From Tubulanus polymorphus (lineage: Eukaryota; Nemertea; Palaeonemertea; Tubulaniformes; Tubulanidae): 64,000 bases of DNA. The notes under the pieces were generated by a model. The model was not told the DNA's origin. It saw only the letters and a list, made by a program, of their open reading frames with translations, and did not search any database. The stretch is taken from positions 14,288,447-14,352,446 of the forward strand of contig NC_134030.1 in the NCBI RefSeq assembly GCF_964204645.1, in the 5' to 3' direction. Below, piece by piece: positions 35,634-46,436 of this stretch. The position numbers were made by a program, and so were the translations under genes. Numbering within the stretch: the stretch's first letter is position 1; every line of letters begins with the position of its first letter.

Positions 35634-38152
35634 TTAAACATGCGTCAGTACAGGTAATGCAATCATTCTACCGTCAGGAAACGCTAGATAAATAAAAGCA
35701 GAGAAATCACTACTTAAAATCTGGTTGGCCCGACGGGCTGCTACCCATGATAGTTTAAAATTAGTATTCAATTTTATAGGTTTTGTGTTACCTTCAGATT
35801 TAGCAATGAGATGCGATTTTTGCCAATTTATCATTAGGCTAGGTAACCATCCCCGTTTTACATTCACGGCAAGGCCAGTCGGGTGCTGATTCATGCAATA
35901 TGAATGTGGGCAATTGGGCAGCGTCAGCAAATCGATGTTCATGCAATCGTCTAGTGCTGATAAACATAGTACTAATTTACAACCAAAATGCCACTGGTAA
36001 AATCGTATTAAAAACATTAGGTGCGCAATCACAACTAATACATGTGAGACACAGATCAAGATTACTAGAATACTTAAAATCCGTTTTTCATTCTGGACGG
36101 TTGACCATATGTTTTCTACGAGGGACACACTATGAACTGAATCGTCATCGCTAGTAGGTGGTCCAAAATGTAGAGGGAGCTTATTGGAGGCTATTTTAAA
36201 TGCGTTGGTCCCAGGTAGTTGACCCGATGCGATAACGGCTGCAGCTATTGTGGAAAGAGTTCGCCGTGTAAATATAATTGAATAAACTGAAAATGCTAAT
36301 GAAATTAAGCTTAGAAATAGAGATATTGACTTATTCCAGGAATGAATGAATCCGTATTGGTCCATTTGGCAGATAGAAGCGCATCAGCCTTAGTAGCGAA
36401 TAGTTTTACCTTTTTGTGACCGTTTTCTGTCAGCTTCTTGAAATTCGCGGTAAATTTTCCTTCCTGGTGAGCTACCTCGTTCCACTTATCTCGAACTAAT
36501 TTAATCTCCGGTAGAGTCACTTGGTGAATTTGAGACGAGTGATTTTCTGTATCTAATATTTTTTGTCTCTTATTAAAATCAAGGCGCTTGAAAAATGCCA
36601 AAATAACTGGTAGATTGATTGGGTGAGAATAAATTGGCGACATATCAGTCTTGTGACAATTCGTAATTTTCGCGGGGATTTTGAATTTGGATGATGTTAT
36701 GCCGCAACCGCACGGTAGTTTTATTAAGCACAATGTTGCCGCGGTTATAGCTTTTACAGGCTTGCCGGGGCAGGTCAGGGACAAGGATGAGTCCCTGCCG
36801 CTCGCTAAGTACGTTCCGGATCCCAAGTCTAGGGCTCCCTCATAGAGACCGGATTCCTGGTACCTAATGTCACAAAGACGCATAATGTTGTTGTGATCGT
36901 TGAAAAACAGTGCGCTCGCGCAACTGGATACAGAGCGCGACCTCATAGATCTAGCCGTCGGACAGACTTTCACACCTTTACCTTCACATGCTGCATAGTC
37001 GCCTGTGTCAAGTTCAGTATAGAAGTCTCCCGAGTTAGTAACACCTATGTATGCCGGAAGGTATTTTATTAGAGTACAGTTATCTGACGAGGCATTGACT
37101 GGTACAGGAATAGCGGAGATAGAATATATATTAAATTTTGTGCTAATTTTTGAAATTGGGAACTTGACCGTAATATAAACAGCTCTGTCTGTCCTGGTGT
37201 AAAGGATGTCCCGAACTTGATAATAATGACCAGGGTCTGAATAAGATATTGAAAAGCCTGGGCAATCTTGGGATAGCAGGTCTCGAATTGACTTAATTGT
37301 ATTAGCTATAATTTTGGTAGGGACTTAACTCATCGGCAAGTAGCCGTCAACCAGAGTTTGAACACCTGGTAGCCAATTGCGTGCCTCGAGTTCAGTTTGC
37401 ATAGCTGCTTCCTGGTAAGCTGCAAAATACTGAATGAAATTACTGACAGCGGAGACTGAGGTACTAAGATCCGAAATTCTTGCCGAGTTACGCGAAGATA
37501 GCTGTGGTAGTTTCATAAGATTGGTCTGGAGATTTGATATTAAATTATGATTATTTCCAATGGCTACCATGACATTCTTGAAGCGATCTGAGGTTAAATT
37601 CATGAACGACGACATTTCGTTACCCTGTCGAATAAGTTCGTTCTGTGTTAATTTGGCAAAGTTTTCCAGCTTCTGAACGTGGCCCCGAATTTCGTTTACT
37701 TCGTCTTCGGTGGCTGTTCCAAATAGGCTTTTGGATATGCTGCCCACAAAATTTAATAGGCCTCGCTTAGAGCGGGAGGCCACAGACAATTTCCTGGGCA
37801 TCAAAAGCTTTATTTCGTTAGACACCGATTGAAACTGTGACGCTGACCGATTGCGTTGCTGGGTTAAAAGGTGTACACACTCGAGTAGTTGGTGACATAT
37901 GTCGTCAGCATTTGGCGGACAGACCGGTGGTTTCAAAAAGGGGATAGGGTACTGAATCCATGGTAATGAATATGTATGGCTCCAATACGAGCCCGCATTA
38001 TCAATCTGGCTCTGAAACGAGAAAAGGATGCCGTAATTCTTTCTTAATATAACCCTTTCATTCCCGATTGCACCATCCACTCGAGTGAGTAAAAAAATAA
38101 AAAGGTGAATAAAGAACGCTATGACTACCGCGTTGATCATCGTGCAACACAA
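35634..38152 (-). pseudogene. Envelope glycoprotein, F-type, with breaks
   Basis: Starts at ATG 38152 with a hydrophobic signal-like segment of about 20 residues. A furin-type RSKR lies near 37760, followed by GLLNFVGSISKSLFG, which strongly resembles the fusion-peptide region of baculovirus F and errantivirus envelopes; a heptad-like helix follows. There is an in-frame stop at 37325-37327, after which the same frame continues through a cysteine-containing ectodomain to about 36311. A frame change near 36311-36365 leads into the last part, with two hydrophobic segments and a cytoplasmic tail of about 140 residues ending at 35634. As written it is not translatable in one piece. Its order and features parallel the envelope at 24705-27158, although the residues are well diverged. 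Confidence 0.75.
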
Positions 38153-38314
38153 ATAGTATGTACGAGTACTAATTAGCGATTCATATGGTCAAGTAATAAT
38201 ATATAGGATAATTGAGTATACATAGGTGAATAACAAATAGATAGGGATTATAAATAGGTAGAATATTACGGTTACTTAGTGTCCGATGTATACTCAGCGA
38301 TGTATAACTTAGTG

Positions 38315-38686
38315 TCAGTTCTTTTTTAAGCGTCTTCTTTCCTTAATTTTTGACAATCTAAGTGTTTCTATCAGCCGTTTGTCTAGTATATTGCTTGCCG
38401 GCTCCCAGGACGGTGGATAGTCACCGACCCACTTCACCAAATATTGACGTTTATTTTTTCGCTTCCGCGATTTTAACAAACACTCCACGGAATAAGTTTC
38501 GACACTTTCTCTGTGATGAGTTTGGGCGTTGTCGGGGAAGGTCTGGTCTACCTCACCGATCTGATTCGTTAGCTCTCCGTCGTCATCTGACCGATCTAGG
38601 GGTCTGTCTTTTGGGTGGATATAGGTCTTGAGTCTGTTTGCGTGGACCGGAGCTCGCAATACTCTTCCTGCCTGAGTTTTGAGCAT
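38315..38686 (-). CDS. Integrase C-terminus with chromodomain-like module
   Basis: A 123-codon open stretch in its own frame. The second half has the chromodomain-like signature YLVKWVGDYPPSWEPASNI, with the aromatic/hydrophobic pattern of a chromo shadow-type fold, followed by a basic Lys/Arg tail. In chromoviruses such modules at the integrase C-terminus steer integration by binding chromatin. The N-terminal part (RVLRAPVHANRLKTYI) fits the end of the integrase core or linker. It lies between the integrase fragments (38878-39607) and env (from 38152), the expected place. The stop at 38315 leaves 162 bp to the env start. Confidence 0.65.
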   Translation of the reverse strand: MLKTQAGRVLRAPVHANRLKTYIHPKDRPLDRSDDDGELTNQIGEVDQTFPDNAQTHHRESVETYSVECLLKSRKRKNKRQYLVKWVGDYPPSWEPASNILDKRLIETLRLSKIKERRRLKKN

Positions 38687-40895
38687 GTAATTGACAGGTG
38701 ATACTTTCTTGGTGACAATGTATGGACCATGATACGGGTGTAGGAGCTTCTTAGTGAGGCCATTGATGTTTCTAGAATTATGGAGCCAGACTAAGTCACC
38801 CTCCGCGTACGGTGGTTCGGTGGCCTTAAATCGATTGTCGTGTTGTTCCTTTGTCTTTTGTCGGGTTTTCTCTAGATTTAGTTTGGCCCATTTACGTGCC
38901 TCTGTAAGTTTGTACTAATTATGTCGCTGATGTATTCGTTTGACGACTGAAATTTGTGTTCGGGTGGCAATAGCATAACGTCAATTGGCATGCGAGCTTC
39001 TCGTCCATGCATCAGATAGAACGGCGTATACCCCGTGCTTTTGACGATTGAGGTTCGGTGCGCGTGGAGCATAGCAGGAATAAACTCATCCCAGTCAGTT
39101 TGTTCAGAGTTGCAAAACATAATTAAGCCTTGGACCAGAGTGCCGTTATATTTCTCGGTGAGGCCATCAGTACACGGATGATAAGATGACGTGCGCACCT
39201 GATTGGTTCCACAAAGCTCACACAGTTCTTTGACTAGAGAAGATAGAAAATTTTGACCACGGTCATTAAGGATTGTGCCGGCTGCACCATGACGACAGAA
39301 AATTTCGTCAAAAAGTATGCGACCGATGACTAGTACAGTTATCGATTTACGCTTCTGCCCATCTAGTTAAATAATCAGTAATAACGAAGATATATTTATT
39401 CCCTCTCTTTGAACGATGTATTGGGCCCATGCAGTCAATAGCAATTCTGTCAAAAGGTGCCTCAACAGCAGGTATCGGTATCTGTGGTGCTATCTTTTTG
39501 TGTTTTGGTGTTTTTCGGGTAGAACATGGTCCAGTACAATATGTCCTCATACATTCCAGGCCAATAGTACTTTGCTTTGATTTTCTCGTTCGTTTTCTCA
39601 AAACCAAAGTGGCCCCCCGTCACATCATCGTGATATGCTGTGAGGATATACTCTCTGAGCGACATAGGTAAATATATTTGCCTAGTTGCACCTGAGGTGT
39701 TACTTCGCCGTTTACGGTTTAGCAATCCGTCTCGATCTACAAAGTAGAATTCGGAACTAAGGATCACTTCTCTAGCTAACCTGTCATCGTGAGGAAGCTC
39801 ACGGGAAGTCAGATAGTCTAAAAGGTCGCAGGACCTAGGGTCGTCTCGTTGAGCCTGATATATTATAGGGATTTGGTCATTCAACATTCGGGTCGCTCCA
39901 GTATATAGCATTGGTTCGGAATGTGCATCGGGACTGTCTATTGCGTTTACATATTGTCGTCTCGCCAGGGCGTCGGCATTGCTGTGCACGCGACCGGCTC
40001 TGTGGACTATCTCGATGTCGTATTCCTGAAGAGCTAAAGCCCAACGACATAAGCGACCCTGGGGTTCTTTCAGCGTCATTAGCCATCTTAGGGCATTTTG
40101 GTCGGTTACGAATCTGAATCGGCGCCCGTGGAGGTATGGTTTAAATTTCTTAATGCCCTCCATGATTGCGGCCATTTCGCGTTGCGTCGTATCCCAGTTC
40201 TTTTCGCGAGGTAGGAAATTTCGTCCGCCGTAAGCAATCACGCGTTCGTTGCCGTCAATACGCTGACACAGAACGAGACCGATTGCGGTCGCGCTTGCAT
40301 CAATGTGTAGTTCGAAGGGTTGGTTAAAGTCCGGAAAGGCTAGGACTGGGGGACTCGTCAGTCTGACTTTGAGCTCTTGGAATGCTCGTTCACAGGCCCC
40401 ATTCCACTCGAACTTAGCATTTTTTCTGGTGAGTGTGTAAAGTGGACTGCATATTTCGCTAAATTTTTCTATAAACCGACGATAATACGTCGCTAGACCG
40501 ACAAAGGCTCGAACGTCTTTCAATGTTGTGGGGACTGGATACTCGTTTATTGCTCGACATTTCTCCGGGTCAGGCCTTATGCCTTCGCCACTGATAATAT
40601 GGCCCAAACACAAAACGCTGTCGAGAGAAAAATGACATTTATCGGGTTTTAACGTGAGGCCAGCCTCTCGAAATCTTATAAATATCTGGTCAAGGTGGAC
40701 CAAATGTTCCTCAAAAGTTCGTGAAAAGACGACGACATCGTCGAGATATATTGAACAGATTTTTCAGCTTAGGCCTCGGAGCACATTCTCCATCAATCTC
40801 TCGAAGGTACCTGGACTATTGCACAAGCCAAAAGGAAGACAATTGAATTCGAATAGGTCCCTGCTACAAGCAAAAGCAGCCGTAAAATTGGCGCA
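38687..40895 (-). pseudogene. Pol: RT (partial), RNase H, integrase, frame-broken
   Basis: From the truncation at about 40895, RT reads CLPFGLC and then the catalytic YLDDVVVFS near 40740; an in-frame stop lies just before it. RT thumb follows (CHFSLDSVLCLGHIIS, VRAFVGLATYYRRFI), then RNase H (LHIDASATAIGLVL, with catalytic-type Asp; a TDQNAL motif; and HRAGRVHSNADALAR). The integrase zinc-finger region (GHFGFEKT, YYWPGM) begins in the same frame. Frames then change near 39530, 39340 and 38870; the integrase core shows DRIAIDCMGPI and, later, the TDGLTEKYNGTL segment. Gag, protease and the N-terminal half of RT are absent. Family: Ty3/Gypsy (Metaviridae). Confidence 0.8.
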
Positions 40896-40987
40896 ATAAG
40901 CTCATAAAGGCTTTGTTTGGATGAGGTGAATACAGGCTGTCATCTGATTTCAGCAATCGTGAAGTTTCTGCTGAAAGGTGGAGATCG

Positions 40988-41287
40988 ATGACATCTCAAC
41001 AGCGAAAGCTGCACATTACGAAAGCATATGACCTTGCTTTCAATGAGGAAAATCTGAACGTAGAGCACTCTCTGATCAACCATCTGCAGCTTGCGAACAT
41101 TGCTGATCATCTTTTAAGAGAAATGTGGAAAAAGGCTGAACACAATCATGCAATCTTTGATATATTTCATCACAGAAACATTAATGTTATCCCAGATGGG
41201 AATGATACATATATCGTAAATCACGACAATATAAGCATACTTGTTTATGTACTTCATTTAAAAAGCTCAATATATGTGGTCACATCC
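40988..41287 (+). CDS. Unrecognised ORF, about 100 codons
   Basis: Opens at ATG 40988 (MTSQQRKLHIT) and runs to 41287. The composition is protein-like, with His/Asn-rich and hydrophobic stretches. I recognise no domain. It lies just beyond the truncation of the minus-strand retroelement and points the other way. The reading may have continued before or after in other frames (a polypeptide-like stretch resumes near 41340). It may be an exon or a decayed transposon ORF. Confidence 0.3.
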
Positions 41288-41299
41288 TGATTGCTGCTG

Positions 41300-42360
41300 A
41301 GAAACGTGGGGAATTTCTAATTGTACTTAAGCTCTATAGATATAATCCGGAAAGCAGCACTGAACCAAAAGGAAAGTCAATTCGGCTAAAAAGGCCGAAA
41401 ACGAAGAGGAGGAAGGAACAATGTATCTGCTGAAACCGTTTCTGTTCTTGAACTAACCAATCAGTACCTGTAACTAATCTGAATTCACCTAGGGTATTTA
41501 GTTTTTCTGAAATTTGGCACAACGAGGAGCCATTTGTGGTTAAGTGGAATCGAGATATTAACAATTGCAGTAAGAATGTGCCTGTGTGTGAAACATGGTG
41601 AAACAAGGTGAAACAAGGTGGGAATTTTCATCAACGCATTACCTCCCGCAAACTTCATCATATCTCATATAGAGAGGTATTACTTCCCAGAGAAGAATGA
41701 AAACGATGACACAAACATGGTTCCAACTAACAAATAAGAGGCCCATGGGCCTTGAAGCATTGGTAGATTATACTGTGGTATTAAGTGGTTATAATGTTTT
41801 ACATCTGCCGGCAAATCTTCTATGACGATGTTGATTGGGAGGACCACAGACTTAAAGGTCTATTTGTCTAGTACGATTTTATTCCTGAAAATGAATTTAT
41901 TTTCTTCCGAACGATTTAGCCTAGGCTATTTGTACTGTTAAACCTCATTAATGCGATTCTGTTAAAAAGACAAAACTAGTTTATTCTGCTGTTTTTCATC
42001 ATGTCCCAGTCAAGATATTTATATCAATCAAGATTTGCATACAAAAACCCATTTTTACGCATGAACTGTTAGGCCCCACTGAATAATGAAAACAAAAACA
42101 GAACGATTTTTCTGAATGCAATTGCAAGACCCTCTGATCTTAGAGCTCCAAGCTCTGATGCATGTACGCATGCAAAACGTCGCAGAGAGCGATGCCGGCG
42201 TTGGTGTCACTGAGGCCGGCTGATGATTGTTTGTTTGTCTTTTTGTTTGTTTAGCTTTACGTACGGCGTTTGGATCTTGGTTTCCCAAGACTATTCCTAT
42301 TAGATTGTTCATTTAACCTCACGACGGTACGGCTTTTGAAGTGTTGCCCGCACACTGTTC
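41300..42360. other. Region with no recognised gene
   Basis: Unique-looking sequence with short ORFs only (41334-41606 minus and 42055-42312 minus). It includes a GGCCCATGGGCC palindrome near 41741. Nothing else is identifiable. Confidence 0.3.
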
Positions 42361-42451
42361 GCAGCAAGCAGGACTCGAACCCACTTGTCACTCTGCATTG
42401 ATAGTGGATTCAACAGCATCACGCCTTATCTCACTGAGCTACCGAGGCCGC
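42361..42451 (-). tRNA. tRNA-derived sequence (pseudo-tRNA or SINE head)
   Basis: On the minus strand it has a box A-like TAGCTCAGTGAGA and an exact box B-type GGTTCGAGTCC, spaced as in a long-variable-arm tRNA (Ser/Leu length, 91 nt). The acceptor arm pairs only partly and the anticodon stem does not fold well. It is more likely a tRNA-derived SINE head or a dead tRNA than a working gene. Confidence 0.4.
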
Positions 42452-43913
42452 TCTATTCAATTCCAAAAAACTACAGCAGCGGCAAATAACCATCGCAATA
42501 TTGCAATTTACGACAAACAACGCGTAAATTCAATCACTGTTGTTTAACGCATGGAAAAGATAATAAAAGGTATTTTTTCCCGGCGCAGCAGGCGGGTAGG
42601 GCGTCCTAAAGTGAAAACTTATATTAGAATATAGCCGAATCGAATTTTACAATGTCAGTCAACTGATTGATGATACAACATGGTTGTTCTCGGCTTACTT
42701 AGCAATGATATTTTCCTCCAATAAACAACTCTGCTAAAATTGAATAAAATGATCTATCTTTATTGGTGATATCGTATCATGGTGGTAGCCTACCGTATAC
42801 CGTGTGATGTTTCGTGTCATCATGAAGTGGTTTTAACTTTAGTAAAGACGTTCCCGCACGATCATATCCGGGTTTCAGTCACGAGTAGGCTGCCGTTCCA
42901 CTGCTCTAGAAATACGTATTCTGACGCTGAGAATTAATCCCAAATATTCCCATGGATACTGATAGTTGTAATAACAGTGACATCCTAACACTGTGATATT
43001 TATAAACCGGAGGTACATAATTTTATGTTTTTCTATTCAGAAGAGGCTGTTCCCCATTCTTTACTACCAATGTCAATGCGGACATATCGCTACGCGATTG
43101 TTTAACCCGCTCTCATCTACCAGATAAAGAACGAGAAAATGCGATCGAATTACTTTTTGGACCATTAAATCAGAAATCTGTCGACGCTATGTTGTGGGGA
43201 ATAATTAAAACATTCTTTTTAGTCATTTTCAGCTGTTTCTAATGTTTTACGTGAACGGAGTGACAATTTGAAGTTACCATGAAAATGAGAGGAGTCGGCG
43301 CTATTTTTTCTTACTACTATTTTCGATCCATTTTACTAGCATTGGCATGACGTCATAGACGTCAACCAATGCTAAAAATGGATACCAGGTATTACTGTGT
43401 CAAAAAGGATTCTGTGCTTCGAATACACCCTTATTACTGGAATGGTCGTCTAGATATGCACGTAGATCTTGGTGACGAACATAATAAAATCCTTGAAGAA
43501 AATCTTGATTAATGCATTAATTAGCTGAAATTTGAGAAAAATTGAATACTTCGAATATGACATCTACATACATGTAGGACTTTTCGGCAAAATATCAATT
43601 AAATTCTGAGTCAATTGATAATTAAGATATTTAATTCAATTACAAGTCACATTAGTTCTTGGAAATCAAATTAATGACTCAAAAAGCGCAATTGTTCAAG
43701 TTTTATTGTTATCTGCATGACTTATCCACTATCAATTATGCAAGAAGCATCTTAAACACATTATTATTCGAAAATGGAAATTGGAAATATTAAATTCATG
43801 GAATCAATTGTAAAGCTAAAAAAAGAAAACGGTTATGCTTCGGTCAAAGGAATGATAGATAATTTGTTACCTAGCAGTGCGGGTTTGCATAGAACGTGTG
43901 ATTCAGCTGTTAG
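42452..43913. other. Region with no recognised gene
   Basis: Mostly unique. A short plus-strand stretch at 43100-43245 reads SHLPDKERENAIELLFGPLN and looks coding, but it is bounded by stops and unassigned. At 43326-43383 there is a small inverted repeat (ATCCATTTTACTAGCATTGG against CCAATGCTAAAAATGGAT) around a GACGTCATAGACGTC core, perhaps a MITE remnant. Confidence 0.35.
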
Positions 43914-44019
43914 CACTGACCGAGGCTTCAATATTGTAACCTAGGTCGGTTCACTGCACAATTTTTTTGTAAACACTGACCGAGGCTACAATATTGTAGC
44001 CTAGGTCGGTTCACTGCGT
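43914..44019. repeat. Two tandem palindromes, 60-bp period
   Basis: Copies at 43914-43957 and 43974-44019 share CTGACCGAGGCT and CCTAGGTCGGTTCACTG. The second contains the perfect 18-bp palindrome GGCTACAATATTGTAGCC, with ACCGA and TCGGT further out. Copy 1 has two changes in the stem. Confidence 0.8.
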
Positions 44020-44187
44020 GACCTTCGCTTGCGATTACTGGCCTAACCCCAATCGGTTGTTTTTACAGTTTTTGAAGTACTGGCTAACTGGATGTTACCA
44101 TAAATAAACAGTATTTTGAAGATGTGGCGACAGAGAGAATCTGTTTTTATTTCGTACTGTTCGCTATTCTGTGTCAAAATATGAATT

Positions 44188-44201
44188 GGGGGGGGGGGGG
44201 G
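44188..44201. repeat. G14 homopolymer
   Basis: Run of 14 G, an obvious place for length errors. It lies upstream of the putative primer site of the next retroelement and may be within its LTR. Confidence 0.9.
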
Positions 44202-44293
44202 CGTGTTGGCAACGAGTTCCGGGCAAAAGCAGAACGACCCTGTACAGCAGCCACCGGTCTTCTAGGAGGGATTGGAGTGTTTCGGCTGCGACA

Positions 44294-46004
44294 TTGGCGC
44301 CCGGTATGGGACCGTTCTGCTAAGTTGACGGTATGTTCTGGATTTTGTGCATGAATATTTGTAGTGGCTGTGCTTGCGATATTTTGTTGTGGTGCTTGGT
44401 TGTGCATGGTCATACTGTTTCCATTTCTCTGGTGGAAACTGATAGGTCATGGATTTTGTTTTTTATGCATGCTTATAAGTTGTTGCTCGATCAGTCGCTT
44501 GCTTGAACAGTCTGCTTAAATTACATTATTTTTTGTTTAAATGGTATGCTGTTGTAAGTTTCAACAGTCGCTTGCTTAATAATTTGCATGACAAATGGTT
44601 CAAATTTTCAGTTTGTGATTTGTGCTGGTGAGAGTTGCATCAGTGCTTTGCTTACTTAAGGTTGGTTAGCGGTAGTGGTTGAACTGTGAAGTTTTTGTGT
44701 GTTTTGTCTGTAGGTGGAAGGAGTAATTTGGGTTTCGTTGTCTAGCAAACAAGTACTACCATTTGACAACGTAGCAGGGGAAATTTGAGTTAAAATTACT
44801 GTTGGGGTTATCAAATACGGCTGAGATGTCGTTAGCTAGTAGGTTGGTTTTCCTAGATGTGGATACCACAACTGTATCTGAAAGTGAGTTGCGGGAAGCA
44901 TTGTCTTCCCATGGGGTGGTCGAACAAGTGGTACAGGTGTCTTGCGGGTTTTATGTTTTATTCGTGCGGGAGACTTACGCCAAGAAGGTAATTGCACTAC
45001 GGGGTTTAGAAATTGGGACTACGATGGTGAAAGTTTCCCCGGTGGATGACAATGATCCGAGGGTGCAGGGGGTGATTGAACGGCTTGAAGAGCATATGGA
45101 GCATGAAATTTTAGGGAGGGCTAGGACTCTTTTAGATACGGTCACCAAAAACAGGGAGGCTAAGGAATCTCTGAGGGGTTCACTTAATCGATTGGTTACC
45201 CCGGTTGGAGTTAGAAATGACTTGGACCATACTGTGCCTAAAACCGTCGGAAGCCGGGGGCAAGCGGAGACGCAACCGGCGTGTACGTTCATTAACAGTC
45301 CGCGGTTAAGTGTGTTTTCAGGTACGGGTGCGAAAGGGGAGGTAACTTTTGCGCAGTGGAAATATGAAGTGCGGGGGTTGACCTTGGATAATTGTTTCAG
45401 CGACGCTGCAGTTATGCAGGTGATCCGTCGGTCAGTGAGAGGGGCTCCAGCCGAGTTGCTTTTGTCGATGGGGGAGTTTGCTCGCTCTGAAGATGTATTG
45501 AGAAAATTTGAGGTCATGTATGGTAGTGTGATGTCTCCAGCGCAGCGGATGTCTCAGTTTTATACTTCTGGGCAGAGAGTGGAGGAGGACGTGGCTATGT
45601 GGGCCTGTCGTCTAGATGATCTGAGGAGTAAAGCTAGCATTGGTGTCACAGAGGACGTGGTGCGGAATCAATTCTGCAGTGGACTGTCGGATTAAGCTGG
45701 CGGTGCGGCCTTTACTCCAGATAGCTTCAACTTTCCAGGATCTAGTGCTGGAAGCTTGGGTAGTTGAGCAGGAGTTAGGTGGCTTCCAAGGTGTGGAAGT
45801 CAAGCATGAGAAGGAAAGACGGAGAGGGGGTTTAGCGCATGCTGTATAAAGTCGCCAAGAAGATTGTGGACCTGAAGTGAGTGCGGAGCGTGGCAACTGA
45901 AGGGCCGGTCAGATGCGAGAACGGTCATCGGTTCAGACTACTGCACCCGTCCCAGCAGTTGTGAGTTCGACTGAGGCCAAGGTGGACCAGCTGTTACAGC
46001 ATGT
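44294..46004 (+). mobile_element. 5' part of an LTR retroelement with PNMA-like gag
   Basis: A TTGGCGCCCGGTATGGGAC stretch right after ...GCGACA (44293) looks like the end of a 5' LTR followed by a primer-binding site. About 490 bp of leader precede a gag ORF. The element is cut off at about 46004, where AT-rich Polinton sequence begins; no protease, pol or second LTR is in the window. The LTR start could not be placed. Confidence 0.5.
44802..45999 (+). pseudogene. Gag of Ty3/PNMA type, truncated
   Basis: Open from ATG 44802 (or ATG 44826) to a stop at 45693-45695. The N-terminus reads LVFLDVDTTTVSESELREAL, an RRM-like start reminiscent of PNMA proteins. The middle has PRLSVFSGTGAKGEVTFAQW, then AELLLSMGEFARSEDVLRKF, the capsid-domain pattern shared by Ty3/Gypsy Gag and its domesticated PNMA relatives. 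After 45695 similar Gag-like helices continue in another frame with further stops, up to the Polinton boundary at about 46000. No zinc knuckle is reached. The long intact first part could suggest a young element. Domestication cannot be judged from this window, and truncation argues against it. Confidence 0.6.
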
Positions 46005-46053
46005 TTTAATCTCATCTTTTCATCTTTTAATTCCACCATTTATTTTACATATT

Positions 46054-46407
46054 TTATTCGAAATCTATTTCATGGTGACCTTTTTCATTCTTACCTTTGT
46101 ATACGAAATAGAAATCTCCAGAACATAATTCTTCTAAATCTTCACTTGATAATCTATGAAATCTATCTGGTAAATATGTTCTGAATTTATATGTATTTCC
46201 TTTTAATCCTTCATATTCTAAGTGTATAACTAATTTATCTCCATAGTTATTAGTAACTGTATCAATATTTGTAATTAGATATTTCTTATGAATTGTTAAT
46301 TCTGTTAACTTTTTGAATTTATAATCTACAGATTTTACATTTGTTATATCTTTAATTCTATCTAGAAATAATTTGTTGTTCTCACTGTGTGTTTGTTTAC
46401 TCTCCAT
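46054..46407 (-). CDS. Small conserved Polinton protein (117 aa), function unknown
   Basis: Intact frame from ATG 46407 to 46054. It alternates beta-type hydrophobic stretches (KYLITNIDTVTNNYGDKLVI), then FRTYLPDRFHRLSSEDLEEL and FYFVYKG near the C-terminus. A diverged, broken copy lies at 52685-53020. I know this kind of protein from invertebrate Polinton-like elements next to polymerase genes; an OB-fold, nucleic-acid-binding role would fit the pattern but is only a guess. The start sits in TATGTATTTTAAATGG behind an A-rich run, the promoter-like context shared with the HNH genes. It is 30 bp downstream of the polymerase reading frame. Confidence 0.65.
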   Translation of the reverse strand: MESKQTHSENNKLFLDRIKDITNVKSVDYKFKKLTELTIHKKYLITNIDTVTNNYGDKLVIHLEYEGLKGNTYKFRTYLPDRFHRLSSEDLEELCSGDFYFVYKGKNEKGHHEIDFE

Positions 46408-46436
46408 TTAAAATACATATTTTTATTAAAATTTGA

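Larger units (their letters stand above)
35634..40895 (-). mobile_element. Ty3/Gypsy retroelement remnant with chromodomain and env
   Basis: On the minus strand the order is RT (C-terminal part), RNase H, integrase, chromodomain-like module, envelope. It is truncated inside RT at about 40895, and no LTRs, gag or protease were found. The pol and env reading frames have several breaks. It differs clearly from the element at 21315-29289, although both carry F-type envelopes. Confidence 0.8.

Noticed and set aside
44174..44450. Minus-strand ORFs near the G14 run
   Set aside because: Compositional shadows in the leader/LTR region with no domain and no support from position.
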